NCBI RefSeq assembly: GCF_009805585.1
Contig: NZ_VHIN01000010.1
Coordinates: 186,001-250,000 of the forward strand
DNA: 64,000 nt
Source: Glutamicibacter sp. JC586
GTDB lineage: Bacteria; Actinomycetota; Actinomycetes; Actinomycetales; Micrococcaceae
Direction of reading: 5' to 3'
The position numbers and the translations under genes are program-made. The stretch's first letter is position 1. Each line of letters starts with the position of its first letter. The notes under the pieces were generated by a model. That model ran no database searches and was not told the origin of the DNA. It worked only from the letters and a program-made list of their open reading frames with translations. Shown here piece by piece: positions 9,154 to 18,292 of this stretch.

Positions 9154-10176
9154 ATGAAGACTCATAACTCCACTCCGATCACCGCCACCGCCCTGGCCCT
9201 TCGATGGACCGTTGCCGCGGTGGCGGTGCTCGTTGTGGCCGTAGCCGGCGTGATGATTGCTAACCGCACCGTGTTCTCCGCTGCGCATCAAGTCAAAGAG
9301 CTTCAGCGCGAGCTAGCTGACGGTCAGGGCGCCAAAGCTCTTGGCCTGATGCAAGCTACCGTTCCTCAAGGCGATGCGATCGCTTTAGATGGCGAAGTTC
9401 TCAAGCGTACCCAAAAGGGCGTTAGCGACTTCACCACCGAGAAGGCCGAGCCGGTGAAGGGCAATGAGGAACTGCGCACCGTTACCGCACGCTACAAGGT
9501 TGATGGTGTTGATAAGCAGTCGAGTTACACGCTACGTCACACCGGCAAATCTTGGCTTTTCTTTGACAATTGGGCCTTTGAACCTTCTACGCTGCCAAGC
9601 GTAAAAATCAAGGCCAACACCGTCAACGAGGTCACGGTCAACGAACAGAAGATCCCGTTGGAAGCTGGCGTTTCTACTCTCCCGGTTTTTTATCCTTCGG
9701 TCCTCGATGCAAGCTTTAGCACTAAGAACTTCGCTGCTGACACCCGTGGCGTGGTAGTCACAGAACCTGCCGAAAAGCCGGTAGAGATCTCGCTGAAGAC
9801 TGAACCAACGCAGGCTTTCATCTCGGCGATCAATTCCAAGGTCAAGAAGTACCTTGATGGTTGTGCTAGCCAAAAGGTACTTATGCCTTCGGGCTGCCCC
9901 TTCTCGTACAACACCTCGGCCCGCGTAGATTCGTCGACCATTGACTGGGCAATCACCCGGTACCCGAGCATCAAGGTCAGCTACTACAACGGATCGTGGG
10001 TCCTCGCCCCGCTGAAGACCTCCGCTTCACTCACGCTTACCGAGCAGGATCTGCGTACCGGTGCCAAAGAAAAGAAGACCGTCAAGGACACCTATTCCTT
10101 CACCGCGCAGCTGACCACGAGCACCAATGATGTCACTGTCGTTCCCGTGGCCGGTGGGCAACAGGTAGCCCAGTAG
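9154..10176 (+). CDS. Membrane-anchored extracellular protein, unknown function
   Basis: A 340-residue protein with one N-terminal membrane segment (about residues 18-41), followed by a probably extracellular beta-rich region. Two cysteines close together in DGCASQKVLMPSGCPF could form a disulfide. Segments such as VTARYKVDG...WLFFDNW and AITRYPSIKVSYYNGSWVL look like repeated NTF2-like or beta-sandwich modules, but I cannot name the family with confidence. It ends 7 bases from the convergent MFS gene. Confidence 0.65.
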   Translation: MKTHNSTPITATALALRWTVAAVAVLVVAVAGVMIANRTVFSAAHQVKELQRELADGQGAKALGLMQATVPQGDAIALDGEVLKRTQKGVSDFTTEKAEPVKGNEELRTVTARYKVDGVDKQSSYTLRHTGKSWLFFDNWAFEPSTLPSVKIKANTVNEVTVNEQKIPLEAGVSTLPVFYPSVLDASFSTKNFAADTRGVVVTEPAEKPVEISLKTEPTQAFISAINSKVKKYLDGCASQKVLMPSGCPFSYNTSARVDSSTIDWAITRYPSIKVSYYNGSWVLAPLKTSASLTLTEQDLRTGAKEKKTVKDTYSFTAQLTTSTNDVTVVPVAGGQQVAQ

Positions 10177-10183
10177 ATTTCTG

Positions 10184-11440
10184 CTAGCGTCCTAACAGTT
10201 CTCGAAATTGACTGCGCAGTGGTACCGCATTGGTCTTGAACTTCTGCCACATAAACAGTGCCAACAAACTTGCCCCTAAGGACAGCACCGCGCCGATAGT
10301 CACGGCGATCTGCGTTCCAAACAGTTCAGCAAACCCGCCAACCATTGGTGAACCTATAGGCGTGCCACCCTGGACAACCATCAGGTACAAGGCCAACACA
10401 CGAGCACGGTACTGCGCCGGCACGGACATCTGCACCATCGTATTGCAGCTGTTTAGGAACGTTAACGCCCCCAGCCCCACTGGAATGAGCATGAGCGCAA
10501 ATAGCAGGTAGTTAGGCATCCACGCACTGGCCAATGCGGCTAGCCCGAAGAACACACCGCCACCAATTAAGAAGCGCCATCGGGGTGCTGAGCGTCGTGC
10601 AGCTAAGAGCGCACCGGCGAAGGTACCCACGGCCATAATGCTGCCAAGAATTCCGTACTCCCCTGCTCCGACGCCATACACTTCGGTAGCCATCAATGCG
10701 TTAGTTAGTTGGAAGTTCAGCCCGAAGGTTCCGATAATGAATGCCAAGAAAAAGATCAGAAGCAGATCTTTGCGTCCTTTGACATAACTAAATCCTTCCC
10801 TGACTTGTCCTTTACCACGTACTACTGGAGTGGATGGATGTAGCGCGTCTTTGCGCATGAATACCAGCGAGGTGATAACTGCGAGGAATGAGGCGCCGTT
10901 GAGTAAGAAGGCCGGACCGGTGCCCACCAACGCGATGACTGCACCGGCAACCCCTGGACCTGCCAACCGTGCAAGGTTGAAGTTGGCGCTGTTCAACGCC
11001 ACCGCGTTGGCTAAATGAGATCCCGGCACAATTTCAGAGACAAATGCCTGTCGGGCTGGAGCGTCAAAGGAGGCACCGATTCCTAAAAGGCCGGCCAGCA
11101 CGTACACCTGCCAGAGTTGTGCGGAGTCGATAACCACTAGTAGCCCTAGGATCAGGGCGCACAAGCCCATAAAGCTTTGGGTCACCATGAGCACGTGGCG
11201 CTTGTTAAAGCGATCGGCGATAAGTCCCGCATACGGGGCAAGTACAAGAACGGGGAGGAATTGAAGGCCGGTCGTGATACCAGTAGCTACTGCGTCATGG
11301 TTGGTGAGTTCGGTGAGCACCAGCCAGTCCTGGGCCACTCGTTGCATCCACGTTCCGATGTTGGAAACTAGAGCACCCACGATCCACAAACGGTAGTTGG
11401 GTATTTCCAGAGCCCTAAACATCTTCGTTGCCATAAACAT
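10184..11440 (-). CDS. MFS transporter (EntS/DUF894-like exporter)
   Basis: A 418-residue protein with about twelve membrane spans. N-terminal FRALEIPNYRLWIVGALVSNIGTWMQRVAQDWLVLTEL is typical of the MFS_3/DUF894 group, which includes the enterobactin exporter EntS. The loop LIADRFNKRHVLMV matches the conserved cytoplasmic loop between spans 2 and 3. A GGAGAG ribosome site lies 9 bases before the ATG at 11440; an internal Met two codons later is possible. The substrate is unknown, and no siderophore genes are nearby. Confidence 0.88.
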   Translation of the reverse strand: MFMATKMFRALEIPNYRLWIVGALVSNIGTWMQRVAQDWLVLTELTNHDAVATGITTGLQFLPVLVLAPYAGLIADRFNKRHVLMVTQSFMGLCALILGLLVVIDSAQLWQVYVLAGLLGIGASFDAPARQAFVSEIVPGSHLANAVALNSANFNLARLAGPGVAGAVIALVGTGPAFLLNGASFLAVITSLVFMRKDALHPSTPVVRGKGQVREGFSYVKGRKDLLLIFFLAFIIGTFGLNFQLTNALMATEVYGVGAGEYGILGSIMAVGTFAGALLAARRSAPRWRFLIGGGVFFGLAALASAWMPNYLLFALMLIPVGLGALTFLNSCNTMVQMSVPAQYRARVLALYLMVVQGGTPIGSPMVGGFAELFGTQIAVTIGAVLSLGASLLALFMWQKFKTNAVPLRSQFRELLGR

Positions 11441-11485
11441 CTACCGGATCTCTCCGATGCCTCCCGCATTTCAGTCTAATGCGAC

Positions 11486-11526
11486 ACAGCGAGGAATGCT
11501 GAGGTTTCCTCTGCATTCCTCGCTGT
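11486..11526 (-). terminator. Terminator-like hairpin after the NHL-thioredoxin gene
   Basis: A 14-bp perfect stem (ACAGCGAGGAATGC with GCATTCCTCGCTGT) carries an inner GAGG/CCTC stem. It lies between two minus-strand genes, downstream of the thioredoxin-like gene. There is no strong T-run, so termination efficiency is uncertain. Confidence 0.55.
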
Positions 11527-11571
11527 GAGGTTCAAGCTATGTATCAGCGACGTCTAAAGAATTTCTGCTCG

Positions 11572-13485
11572 TTAGTTGACGCCTCGAAGGTCCAACAGTA
11601 ATTCATCATCGCCTTCTGGATCTAGGATTACCGGGATGCCCCAGTCCTGCTGGTACAGGTGGCAGGCCGCATGATCTGGGATCTCTCCACCAGGCTCACC
11701 ATCACATGCCGCCGCACGAGCGGTAATGTGTAGCACGCCATCAGCGATCTCGGGGTTCAGCTGTAAGGTTCGTTTGAGCCCCACCGAAGTTCCGCCACCC
11801 TCCAAAATCAGGTCTTCTGGGCTGGAGGAGATCTTCAGCTGGGTTGGGTCACCCCAACGGTCATCTAGCTTCTGTCCCTTAGGAGCAGCGAAGCGAACCA
11901 CGATCTCATGGTTACCTGCCTTCACCGAAGTTTTAGGTCGCTGAGTCTGGCTTGCGCCTTCATCAATAACTAAGGCTTCGGCCGGAATAGGTACACGCAC
12001 CAGCTGATGGGTATTGGTTTCGACTACTAGGAGTACTGGATCTCCTTCAACCGAAGTATCAACCAGAACATCAGCCGATTCCTTCAGGCCCTTAGCCAGG
12101 GTGGAAACCGTCTTGGTTGCTGGGTCATAACGGCGAACCGCCCCATTGTAGGAGTCAGCAATCGCGATGGAACGGTCAGGAAGCACCGCTACACCCAGTG
12201 GGTGCTGCAGACGTGCCTGTTCAGCGTCACCGTCACGGAAGCCGAAGTCGAACAGGCCAGTACCAATAGCCGTATTCACGCTCTTTGCTTCACCGTTTTC
12301 AACTTCGATCCAGCGCAACGCACTGGTCTCGGAGTCAGCGATCCATACGTTGTCACCATCAAGTGCCAAGCCTGAAGACTGGGCGAACCACGCTTCATCG
12401 GCCTTGCCGTCGTTCAGACCTTCCAACCCGGTACCGGCAAAGACCGACACCGCATTGGTCAGTGGGTCAAAGGCAAAAATCTGGTGGGTGCCGGCCATAG
12501 CGATGATGACCTTGCCCGATGGATGGAACACCACATCCCATGGGGAGGATAGGGAAATGTTCAACGCGTCGGTACCCAGCTCGGTTGGCTGAGTCTGCTG
12601 CCGGGCGCTTTCGGTATCCAACAGGCGCTGGATTCCGTTGCCTGCCAGGGTGCCCACTACCCCGGTGCTTAGGTTCACCGAGCGCAGGCGGTGGTTCACA
12701 GTATCGGCCACGATCACGTCGTAGCCCACCTTGGCCGCCACGTCTTCTGGCAAAGTAGTCAGGCCCTGTGGCTCGTTGAATTGTGCGCTCTGTACCTCAC
12801 CGTCGGCATAACCCTTGGTTCCTGAACCAATGGTGCGCACAACGGTGGAGAGATCTGGTGCCAGTTCAACCAGGCGGTGATGGCCGGAATCCCCAATAAG
12901 GAAGTTCCCGTTAGACAGCGCCGTAGCCTTACCCGGAAAGCGCAGATCGCCCTCGCAGGCAGGCGGTGCAACATAAGGGCCGTCGCCGCGGTGCAAGGTT
13001 CCCTTGGCCTCATGCTCGGCAATCAATTCTTCAACCAGCGAGCCCAAGCCCTGTGCGTGACCTTCACCGGAAAGATGAGCAACGATGTAACCTTCTGGAT
13101 CCAAGACCACCAAGGTTGGCCAGGCGCGAGCACCGTAGGCCTGCCAGGTCACGAGTTCTGGATCATCAAGTACTGGGTGGTGGATTTCGTAGCGTTCCAC
13201 GGCCGCAGCCAAAGCATCTGGGTCAGCTTCGTGCTCAAACTTTGGTGAGTGCACACCTACGGTAACCAGCACATCCGAGTACTGCTCCTCTAGCGGGCGC
13301 AGCTCATCAAGGACGTGAAGGCAGTTGATGCAGCAGAAAGTCCAGAAGTCCAGAAGCACGATCTTGCCACGCAACGCTTCGAGGTCCAGCTGTTGACCAC
13401 CTGTATTCAGCCAGTTGCGGCCCTCAAGCTCGCTGGCACGCACCTTGTAATTGGTGCGTACGGATTCTGTTGCGCTCATGCTCAT
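11572..13485 (-). CDS. Thioredoxin-like protein with NHL-repeat beta-propeller (NHLRC2-like)
   Basis: A 637-residue protein. Residues 20-150 are a thioredoxin-like AhpC/TlpA domain with LLDFWTFCCINCLHVLDEL, where the active-site motif is CINC, and a WPTLVVLDPEGYIVAHLSGEG strand. From about residue 170 NHL-type propeller repeats follow (NFLIGDSGHHRLVEL, DVIVADTVNHRLRSV, SIAIADSYNGAVRRYD). A C-terminal beta domain resembles the DsbD N-terminal type. The architecture matches NHLRC2-like proteins of bacteria and animals. A redox role is inferred from the CxxC; the substrate is unknown. No signal peptide is seen. Confidence 0.88.
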   Translation of the reverse strand: MSMSATESVRTNYKVRASELEGRNWLNTGGQQLDLEALRGKIVLLDFWTFCCINCLHVLDELRPLEEQYSDVLVTVGVHSPKFEHEADPDALAAAVERYEIHHPVLDDPELVTWQAYGARAWPTLVVLDPEGYIVAHLSGEGHAQGLGSLVEELIAEHEAKGTLHRGDGPYVAPPACEGDLRFPGKATALSNGNFLIGDSGHHRLVELAPDLSTVVRTIGSGTKGYADGEVQSAQFNEPQGLTTLPEDVAAKVGYDVIVADTVNHRLRSVNLSTGVVGTLAGNGIQRLLDTESARQQTQPTELGTDALNISLSSPWDVVFHPSGKVIIAMAGTHQIFAFDPLTNAVSVFAGTGLEGLNDGKADEAWFAQSSGLALDGDNVWIADSETSALRWIEVENGEAKSVNTAIGTGLFDFGFRDGDAEQARLQHPLGVAVLPDRSIAIADSYNGAVRRYDPATKTVSTLAKGLKESADVLVDTSVEGDPVLLVVETNTHQLVRVPIPAEALVIDEGASQTQRPKTSVKAGNHEIVVRFAAPKGQKLDDRWGDPTQLKISSSPEDLILEGGGTSVGLKRTLQLNPEIADGVLHITARAAACDGEPGGEIPDHAACHLYQQDWGIPVILDPEGDDELLLDLRGVN

Positions 13486-13572
13486 CCTTTCGCAAGTGCC
13501 GCGGCTCGGCAGGTAGATCTCTATTATCGGCCACGGCGTGGTGCAGTACTAAACGGTGTTAAGGAACATTGA

Positions 13573-13590
13573 GGTGCAACCTGTTGCACC
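13573..13590 (-). other. Short perfect stem-loop downstream of lipoprotein gene
   Basis: GGTGCAA and TTGCACC form a 7-bp hairpin with a 4-base loop, 26 bases past the lipoprotein stop codon. No T-run follows, so it may be a weak terminator or an operator for the downstream thioredoxin-like gene. Confidence 0.3.
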
Positions 13591-13615
13591 GAAGATCTAT
13601 TCCTGAATTTAATCG

Positions 13616-14374
13616 CTACGGCAGTTGGGACAATGCTGCGTCCATAACGCTGGTCGCGACCTTGTTGAACTTTTCATCCTTTAATGACTTGGCCGAGACG
13701 AAAGAAACCATCGCTACATACTCCTTGCTCTTCTTGATCAGCACTAAGGAGTTCTGTGCATATTCGCCATTGCGTGAGTAGTACAGCGCCGAATCAACCG
13801 AGTCCACCGCGGGATCGGAGAACTTCAAAGTTTCGGTGTACTCACTGGTGTTCAGTTTCACGCTCTTGCACTCAGAAAGAATGCTTTTCACATTCTTCGT
13901 ATGCTGATCCGTCGATTTCGCACCGTCTGAACCCAACTTAGCTACTTCTACCGACCCAGTGATGGATTGCGAATCATTGGTGAAGTCAGTGCGCGCAGAT
14001 TCGGTACCCAATTGCACCGGCGACCAGTTCAGGTCGTTGATCGGAGTCGAACATTGGGAAGGTAACACTACAATGCCCTTAAGCGTATCGGTGGGCGGGG
14101 TGGCCAAGGATTCAAGGTCTTTGCCTTGGATCTTGGCACTGCTCGGGAAGCCAAGCTGCGAAGCAATCACCGAGCCTGCGGCCGTAGCCAGCTGTGCTGT
14201 GGTCAGCTCTTCTGCTGAGGCAGAGGGGCTCGCACTGGCACTGGCCGTCGCTTCGGAGGCGATCTTGTGCGTTTGATCCTGCGGCATTTCTGCCTGTCCC
14301 GAGGAGCAGGCATTCAAAGCTAAAGCGGTGACCAACAGCAGCGGGACACTGATCAGCTTAATTCTCTTAGGCAT
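13616..14374 (-). CDS. Putative lipoprotein, unknown function
   Basis: A 252-residue lipoprotein. The signal peptide (KRIKLISVPLLLVTALAL) ends at lipobox LNAC, followed by a Ser/Ala-rich linker. The rest resembles the exported PknH-sensor-like or DUF5642-type fold of actinobacterial lipoproteins (two cysteines, in SQCSTPIND and SECKSVKL), but I do not assign a family. Start choice: the ATG at 14374 follows AGAGGAAC and overlaps the stop of the CopD-CtaG gene by 8 bases, indicating translational coupling. Its place next to copper genes suggests, but does not prove, an envelope role. Confidence 0.7.
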   Translation of the reverse strand: MPKRIKLISVPLLLVTALALNACSSGQAEMPQDQTHKIASEATASASASPSASAEELTTAQLATAAGSVIASQLGFPSSAKIQGKDLESLATPPTDTLKGIVVLPSQCSTPINDLNWSPVQLGTESARTDFTNDSQSITGSVEVAKLGSDGAKSTDQHTKNVKSILSECKSVKLNTSEYTETLKFSDPAVDSVDSALYYSRNGEYAQNSLVLIKKSKEYVAMVSFVSAKSLKDEKFNKVATSVMDAALSQLP

Positions 14375-16421
14375 TCGGGTTCCTCTTATCGGCCTGCTTG
14401 TATTTGGCGAACATCGCGTTATAGGCCTCCAGCTCCGCATCATTGTCGCGGTCAGCTTGACGGTCATAACGTTTGGTGTCTTTTTTGTCTTGTTTGAGCC
14501 AAGAGAGCACCACAAAAATGGCCAAGACTAAGGTTGGTACTTCGCCGATAGCCCACATAGCTCCGGCGCCCACCACTTGGTCTTCCAGCGCGGTGCCGCC
14601 CCAGGTGCGACCCATGTTCCCGAAGTAGTCCGGAGCCAGCAGGGTTTCGGTACTCATCAGGGCCACGCCGAAGAAGGCGTGGAAGGCCACGGTGGCTAGC
14701 AGCACCACCAGGCGCATCGGGTATGGGTAACGCTTCGGCACCGGATCAGCGTCGATTAGCGACAGCGCAAAGAGGTAGCCGGTGAGTAGGAAGTGCAGGT
14801 TCATCAGCTCATGTCCCGCGTGGTAGAGCATGGCTGGTTCGAGGATCGGGGTGAAGTAGAAGATCACGATCGATCCGGCAAAGTTCACCGCCGCAAAAAT
14901 TGGGTGGGTGATGACCTTCGAATAGCGGGAGTGAACCAGGAAGAGGATCCATTCGCGTGGCCCGCGGGTATCGTCAACGCGGGCTGGCAGAACCTGCAGC
15001 AGAAGCGTCACCGGGGTGCCGAGCACCAAGAAGATCGGCACGATCATGGTCAGCGACATGTGATCGACCATGTGGGTGGAGAACTGGATCTTGCCATATA
15101 CCGCCACAGCACCACTGGTGACATAGAACAGCGCGAACAAGCCAACGATCCAACTGATTAGTCGCAGTACGCTGGGCTTATCCCCGCGCCGAGCTAGCTT
15201 GATGAAGGCAAAGAGATAGGCAGCCAGACCGAAGAGACATACTGCCACCCAGATCCAGTCCATCCGCCAAGTGGTGTACCAGCTGGCGGTGTCCGGAGCT
15301 GGTGGCAGATCATAACCGGTCAAAAGGCGCGCCGGGGTGGTTTTTGCTGGGGCCTCATCGGAGGTTGGTGGGGCGGTTCGAGCCAGTACCGTAGCTACTG
15401 ACATCACCGAAGCCATCAAGATGACCTCTACCAGCACAACCTGCCAAGCAGCACGCAGCGCCGAGTACTTACCGGCCAGCAACTGCGGGATCACTTTGCG
15501 ACGGTGCACCAGTCCCAGTGCGCCCAGTGCCAAGGTAATCAGCAGTTTGACGATCACCAAGGTGCCATAGGGTGTGAACCACTGGGAGAAGTTGGTGATG
15601 CGGATAATCGCCGAAGCTAGCCCCGAGCCGATCATCAAAAAGACCACGAAGGCGGCTAGAGCCGAATAGCGTTGCAACACGACGCCGGCCAGAACCTGGC
15701 CACGTTTGCGTCCTGGTGCTTGACCTTCCAAGGTAGGAGCCAACAACGCCAAGACGATGATTCCGCCGAACCAGAGCACCACTGCTAATAAGTGAAGGCC
15801 GATGGAGTTCACCGCGGCAAAGTGATCATCTCCCCCAGCCGCGTGTCCGATGAAGGCCAAGGGCAGGATGCCAAACAGGGATAAGAACGCGGTGGCGCCC
15901 ACCCCAGTTTTGGAACGTACCGCCAAGGCCAAGGAACTGATCACCGCGGCAATCACCACCATCCAGGCCCAAGCCCGGCCGGTGGTGATGGAAAGAATGT
16001 AATCAAGGATCGCCGCCGAATATTGTGCGTCCAGGTTGATGGGAAGACCAGCCAGATCCCAGAAGGTCAGTACCATCACGGTCGCTGCGGACAAGGTCCA
16101 CAACACCGCTGCCCCGGCGGCGATATTCATCGCGCGGCTAAAGGCCGGATGATCGGCTCCTTGAACGTCGCGGGTAGTTTTGGTGCTGCGCGGTAGGATT
16201 ACGGCAGCAAAAACTAGCGCGGCAATGGCCACCGACATGGAGCTATGGTGAATCGCGCGGGCGATCGGAAGGCTCCAGCGCACAAAGGCACCCGGGTCGG
16301 CCAATTCGGCCGGACGAGCGATGCCGGTGAACATCACCGCAGCCAAGAAAACTACCGCTGAAGCGAGCAGTCCGGGCAGGATGAAGCGGGTAACTGAAAC
16401 CGTGCGCTGTGCTGTATCCAT
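14367..16421 (-). CDS. CopD-CtaG fusion: copper transport / cytochrome c oxidase assembly membrane protein
   Basis: A 684-residue membrane protein with many spans. The N-terminal half, up to about residue 340, carries CopD-type copper resistance spans (AVNSIGLHLLAVVLWFGGI, RYSALAAFVVFLMIGSGL). The C-terminal half is the caa3-type CtaG domain (YGKIQFSTHMVDHMSLTMI, GTPVTLLLQVLP, HAGHELMNLHFLLTGYLFA, HAFFGVALM). CtaG-type proteins help insert copper into cytochrome oxidase, and CopD moves copper across the membrane. The His/Met motifs (HMVDHM, HAGHELMNLHF) are likely metal ligands. The fusion is known in actinobacteria. The gene is downstream of the DyP/PCuAC/CopC genes on the same strand, separated from DyP by a stem-loop. 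Confidence 0.9.
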   Translation of the reverse strand: MDTAQRTVSVTRFILPGLLASAVVFLAAVMFTGIARPAELADPGAFVRWSLPIARAIHHSSMSVAIAALVFAAVILPRSTKTTRDVQGADHPAFSRAMNIAAGAAVLWTLSAATVMVLTFWDLAGLPINLDAQYSAAILDYILSITTGRAWAWMVVIAAVISSLALAVRSKTGVGATAFLSLFGILPLAFIGHAAGGDDHFAAVNSIGLHLLAVVLWFGGIIVLALLAPTLEGQAPGRKRGQVLAGVVLQRYSALAAFVVFLMIGSGLASAIIRITNFSQWFTPYGTLVIVKLLITLALGALGLVHRRKVIPQLLAGKYSALRAAWQVVLVEVILMASVMSVATVLARTAPPTSDEAPAKTTPARLLTGYDLPPAPDTASWYTTWRMDWIWVAVCLFGLAAYLFAFIKLARRGDKPSVLRLISWIVGLFALFYVTSGAVAVYGKIQFSTHMVDHMSLTMIVPIFLVLGTPVTLLLQVLPARVDDTRGPREWILFLVHSRYSKVITHPIFAAVNFAGSIVIFYFTPILEPAMLYHAGHELMNLHFLLTGYLFALSLIDADPVPKRYPYPMRLVVLLATVAFHAFFGVALMSTETLLAPDYFGNMGRTWGGTALEDQVVGAGAMWAIGEVPTLVLAIFVVLSWLKQDKKDTKRYDRQADRDNDAELEAYNAMFAKYKQADKRNPNA

Positions 16422-16481
16422 ATCCTACTTATCATCTCATTTTTGCCCCGCCCCGTCAGATATCAGGGGCCAGGACCACCC

Positions 16482-16508
16482 CGCTACGGTGCATCTCACA
16501 CCGTAGCG
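16482..16508 (-). other. Stem-loop between DyP and CopD-CtaG genes
   Basis: A perfect 10-bp stem (CGCTACGGTG with CACCGTAGCG) lies just downstream of the peroxidase stop codon. It has no T-run. It could reduce read-through or stabilise the upstream mRNA. Confidence 0.45.
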
Positions 16509-16523
16509 AGGTGATACCCGGTA

Positions 16524-17693
16524 CTAACCGAACAGTTGCTGACCCAGATAACCACCCTCGGCGATACCCGGGAGGATCGCATAGAGGGCCGAACCTACCG
16601 GTGTGAGCCAGGTGTTCAAGGCATCGGCAGCCGCCAACCGGTGCTGCACCGGGATGAAACTACTGCGCGCATCGCGCTGGTAGCTGGCAAACAGCAATCC
16701 GGAGTGTTGCCCATCATCGAAGTTATAGCCTCGACGATGGATCGTTTCTCCCCCATGGCCAGGTTTAGCCAAGGCCACGTGGGCATTGGCGGCGATGCTC
16801 GGCAAACCCAACTCGTTCTCTGCGCTCAGATCTACCGCATCATCGATACTGCTGCCCGATAGCGGTGAGCCATCGCTCTGCCGTCGGCCCAAGGCAAAAT
16901 CACGGCCAGCCACATCCACCTCATCCCATCGGTCCAGATCCATTTCGAATCGGCGCAACGCCAGCGTGGTCCCGTTGGGAATCCAACTATTCTGTCCGTC
17001 GCCAAATACCGCTTGCTCACGGACTTGATCGGCCGGATTGTTGATGCCGTCTACCTGCCCAAACAGATTCCTGAAGGTTTCTTTTCCAGGCATCGGGCGC
17101 ATAAATCCGGTCTGCACAAAGCGTTGGCTGGTTAATTCGCGCAAGTTCTTAGATACCGCCCGCACCGCATGATGCAGCACCGTAGGATCTTGGGAACAGA
17201 ACTGAATCAGCAGATCACTTTGCGGATACTGCTCCTTTAGCTCATCACCGGCGAAAGCCGGCATTGCCCCGACCTTTCCGTATCCGGTCACATCGAGCAG
17301 GCTTTGGCCAAGTCCAACCGTGAGCGTCAGTTCGCTCGGTGGCAGTGCCATTTCCGGTTCTGTATCCGCGAGCACTCCCCGACCGCTCATCAGCCGGGCA
17401 GCATCATCTGAAAGCATTTGTAGCAAGGCTTGTAGCTGTTGTTTTTTCGAGCCCTCACGCCAGTTCAGATCCCACCCAACAAATACCGCGTGCTGCTGCT
17501 GATCATCAATAATCCCGGATTGGTACTGACCGTGGAACGAGCGGAAGCCCGGCCCTGTCGGTGCTTGTTCGGTTGTTGCCGCCTGAGCACGCATCCTTCC
17601 AGCGCCAAAACCGGTGAGCAGACCGCCTGCTGCGGCGGCAGCGGTACTGCCCAGCAGCAGGCGGCGAGGAACGCTAGTGTCCGGCATGCTCAT
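16524..17693 (-). CDS. Tat-exported dye-decolorizing heme peroxidase (DyP)
   Basis: About 389 residues. A Tat signal, VPRRLLLGSTAAAAAGGLLT, is followed by the DyP fold. The diagnostic distal GXXDG motif is present (GQVDG in LFGQVDGINNP), with Asp as acid-base catalyst. The proximal heme region is around KPGHGGETIHRRGYNFDD, and FASYQRD follows. The ATG at 17693 lies inside the end of the PCuAC gene (20-base overlap). EfeB is the usual automatic name, but there is no EfeU or EfeO here. The setting instead matches the Streptomyces DtpA locus, where a Tat DyP works with extracytoplasmic copper chaperones. That functional parallel is inference. Confidence 0.9.
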   Translation of the reverse strand: MSMPDTSVPRRLLLGSTAAAAAGGLLTGFGAGRMRAQAATTEQAPTGPGFRSFHGQYQSGIIDDQQQHAVFVGWDLNWREGSKKQQLQALLQMLSDDAARLMSGRGVLADTEPEMALPPSELTLTVGLGQSLLDVTGYGKVGAMPAFAGDELKEQYPQSDLLIQFCSQDPTVLHHAVRAVSKNLRELTSQRFVQTGFMRPMPGKETFRNLFGQVDGINNPADQVREQAVFGDGQNSWIPNGTTLALRRFEMDLDRWDEVDVAGRDFALGRRQSDGSPLSGSSIDDAVDLSAENELGLPSIAANAHVALAKPGHGGETIHRRGYNFDDGQHSGLLFASYQRDARSSFIPVQHRLAAADALNTWLTPVGSALYAILPGIAEGGYLGQQLFG

Positions 17694-18204
17694 CGTAATT
17701 TTCCTTGGCACCGTCAAAGTTGCGGATCGCAAAATCCACGTTGGTGCTCGAACCGTCGGAAAATTCCAGGGTCAACGTAGCGGTTTGGGCAGCCACCAAC
17801 GGCTTTTTCAGGTCCATGAACATCAGGTGATTTCCACCGGGTGCCAGTTCTACATCAGCGCCGGGAGAAATTACGAGATCTCCTTCGAGTTCTTTCATGC
17901 TCATGTTCTGCCCGCTTCCGGTCATTTCATGTAGCTGAATTTCATCCCCTTGCGCGTTTGTCACCCGATGCAGTTCCAAGGGAATATCCGAGGTATTGTG
18001 CAGGGTTCCAAAGGCCGCGCTCATTCCAGATTCAGCGGCCTTGGCCCAGGTATCACTGGTCGTGAGTCCCTGCGCTTGGGTACTCTTTTGTTCCGCGGAG
18101 GATGAGGCTGCGGGGCTCTGGCTGGAAGCATCGGTACTTTGGGCGCAGCCGGTTAGAAGCAGCGCGGAACCGAGCAACAGGGAGGTGGTCATTTTTGTTT
18201 TCAT
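17674..18204 (-). CDS. PCu(A)C-type extracytoplasmic copper chaperone lipoprotein
   Basis: A 176-residue lipoprotein with lipobox LTGC followed by a Ser-rich linker. The PCu(A)C Cu(I)-binding motif is visible: HEM in IQLHEMTGSG, a Met-rich stretch (QNMSMKEL), then HLM in GGNHLMFMDL. In bacteria such proteins deliver Cu(I) to cytochrome oxidase or other cuproproteins. The open frame runs upstream to 18330, but MKTKMTTSLLLG at 18204 is a standard lipoprotein start. It lies between CopC and DyP on the same strand and overlaps DyP by 20 bases. In Streptomyces the corresponding protein is called ECuC. Confidence 0.9.
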   Translation of the reverse strand: MKTKMTTSLLLGSALLLTGCAQSTDASSQSPAASSSAEQKSTQAQGLTTSDTWAKAAESGMSAAFGTLHNTSDIPLELHRVTNAQGDEIQLHEMTGSGQNMSMKELEGDLVISPGADVELAPGGNHLMFMDLKKPLVAAQTATLTLEFSDGSSTNVDFAIRNFDGAKENYDEHAGH

Positions 18205-18292
18205 CGTCTCAAGCTTTCGTGGTGTGCGCACACGAGGTGCGGGCACGCCAAAGGCCACGGTGGCCCGATGGCGCACCAGAATAAAGTGGCTA

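Noticed and set aside
16524-17693. EfeUOB ferrous iron uptake assignment for the peroxidase
   Set aside because: No EfeU permease or EfeO gene is adjacent, and neighbours are copper proteins.
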